From: JBFWNZ01 sp050250795
GTDB taxonomy: Bacteria > Pseudomonadota > Alphaproteobacteria > UBA8366
Direction: 5' to 3'
Assembly: GCA_050250795.1 (NCBI GenBank)
Contig: JBFWNZ010000256.1
Coordinates: 1-5,861, forward strand
Length of the DNA stretch: 5,861 bases
Shown: one piece after another, positions 5,743 through 5,861 of the stretch
Position numbering within the stretch: position 1 is the stretch's first letter
Layout of the letters: the number at the start of each line of letters is the position of its first letter
Program-made: the position numbers and the translations under genes
Notes under the pieces: model-generated
Seen by the model: the letters and a program-made list of their open reading frames with translations, nothing else
What the model was told of the DNA's origin: nothing
The model's database searches: none

Positions 5743-5861
5743 ATGTGGTCGGACGTCGTCGATCTGGATGAATTCTACCGGTCGCGTCTCGGGCAGGTGG
5801 CCAGCCGGCTGCTGCGCCGCCGTATCCGTGCGATCTGGCCATCGGTGCGTGGCGAGACGGT
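5743..5861 (+). CDS. Class I SAM-dependent methyltransferase-like protein, N-terminal part
   Basis: Thirty-nine codons from ATG at 5743 run off the window edge with no stop. The reading MWSDVVDLDEFY followed by RSRLGQVASRLLRRRIR and IWPSVRGET resembles, from memory, the N-terminus of a conserved alphaproteobacterial protein annotated as a class I SAM-dependent methyltransferase. The SAM-binding GxG motif would lie just beyond the edge, so the enzyme class cannot be proved here. An AGGA at 5729-5732 stands 10 bases before the ATG as a modest ribosome binding site. The gene is divergent from the GST gene. That this is a real coding start is likely; the function is tentative. Confidence 0.65.
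   Translation, partial: MWSDVVDLDEFYRSRLGQVASRLLRRRIRAIWPSVRGET

Noticed and set aside
4308..5771. A 487-codon open frame on the plus strand
   Set aside because: It lies antisense across both the cupin and GST genes, whose family motifs are unmistakable on the minus strand. Its translation is Arg/Ala/Gly-rich with no recognisable domain; it is a GC-driven shadow.

Overview
The window is high-GC, densely packed chromosomal DNA with strongly GC-biased third codon positions. Thiolase and acetoacetyl-CoA reductase in tandem, a genomic inverted repeat of the GTCATTCC...GGAATGAC type, and a partial methyltransferase of a kind I associate with alphaproteobacteria together suggest an alphaproteobacterium, perhaps Rhodospirillales-like. 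This is inferred from gene content; no marker gene is present to settle it.

Left (1-1110, + strand): the 3' end of an acetyl-CoA acetyltransferase (phaA) carrying its catalytic His and Cys, a strong 15-bp hairpin, then a complete NADPH-type acetoacetyl-CoA reductase (phaB). Together these make (R)-3-hydroxybutyryl-CoA from acetyl-CoA for polyhydroxybutyrate. The hairpin suggests the two genes are not expressed simply as one transcript.

Middle-left (1111-2442): a convergent junction holds a repeat element flanked by two small GC-rich hairpins. It is followed by an aldo/keto reductase on the minus strand with its own strong ribosome binding site and a plausible promoter.

Middle (2443-4486, + strand): a tightly coupled three-gene run of Nudix hydrolase, YddG-like EamA/DMT exporter and HAD phosphatase. 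The genes are joined by an ATGA overlap and then a 2-base gap. The HAD gene runs 71 bp into the 3' end of the next, opposing gene.

Right (4416-5861): a minus-strand pair, glutathione S-transferase then a DUF985/Cupin_5 protein started by TTG, with the second gene's ribosome binding site built across the first gene's stop codon. After a 241-bp divergent gap, a class I methyltransferase-like gene begins on the + strand and leaves the window.

Overall this looks like ordinary core and metabolic chromosome. I see no CRISPR array, transposase, integrase, phage gene, tRNA or rRNA. The points of interest are the three-gene coupled unit, the antiparallel overlap, the phaA-phaB hairpin and the repeat element.
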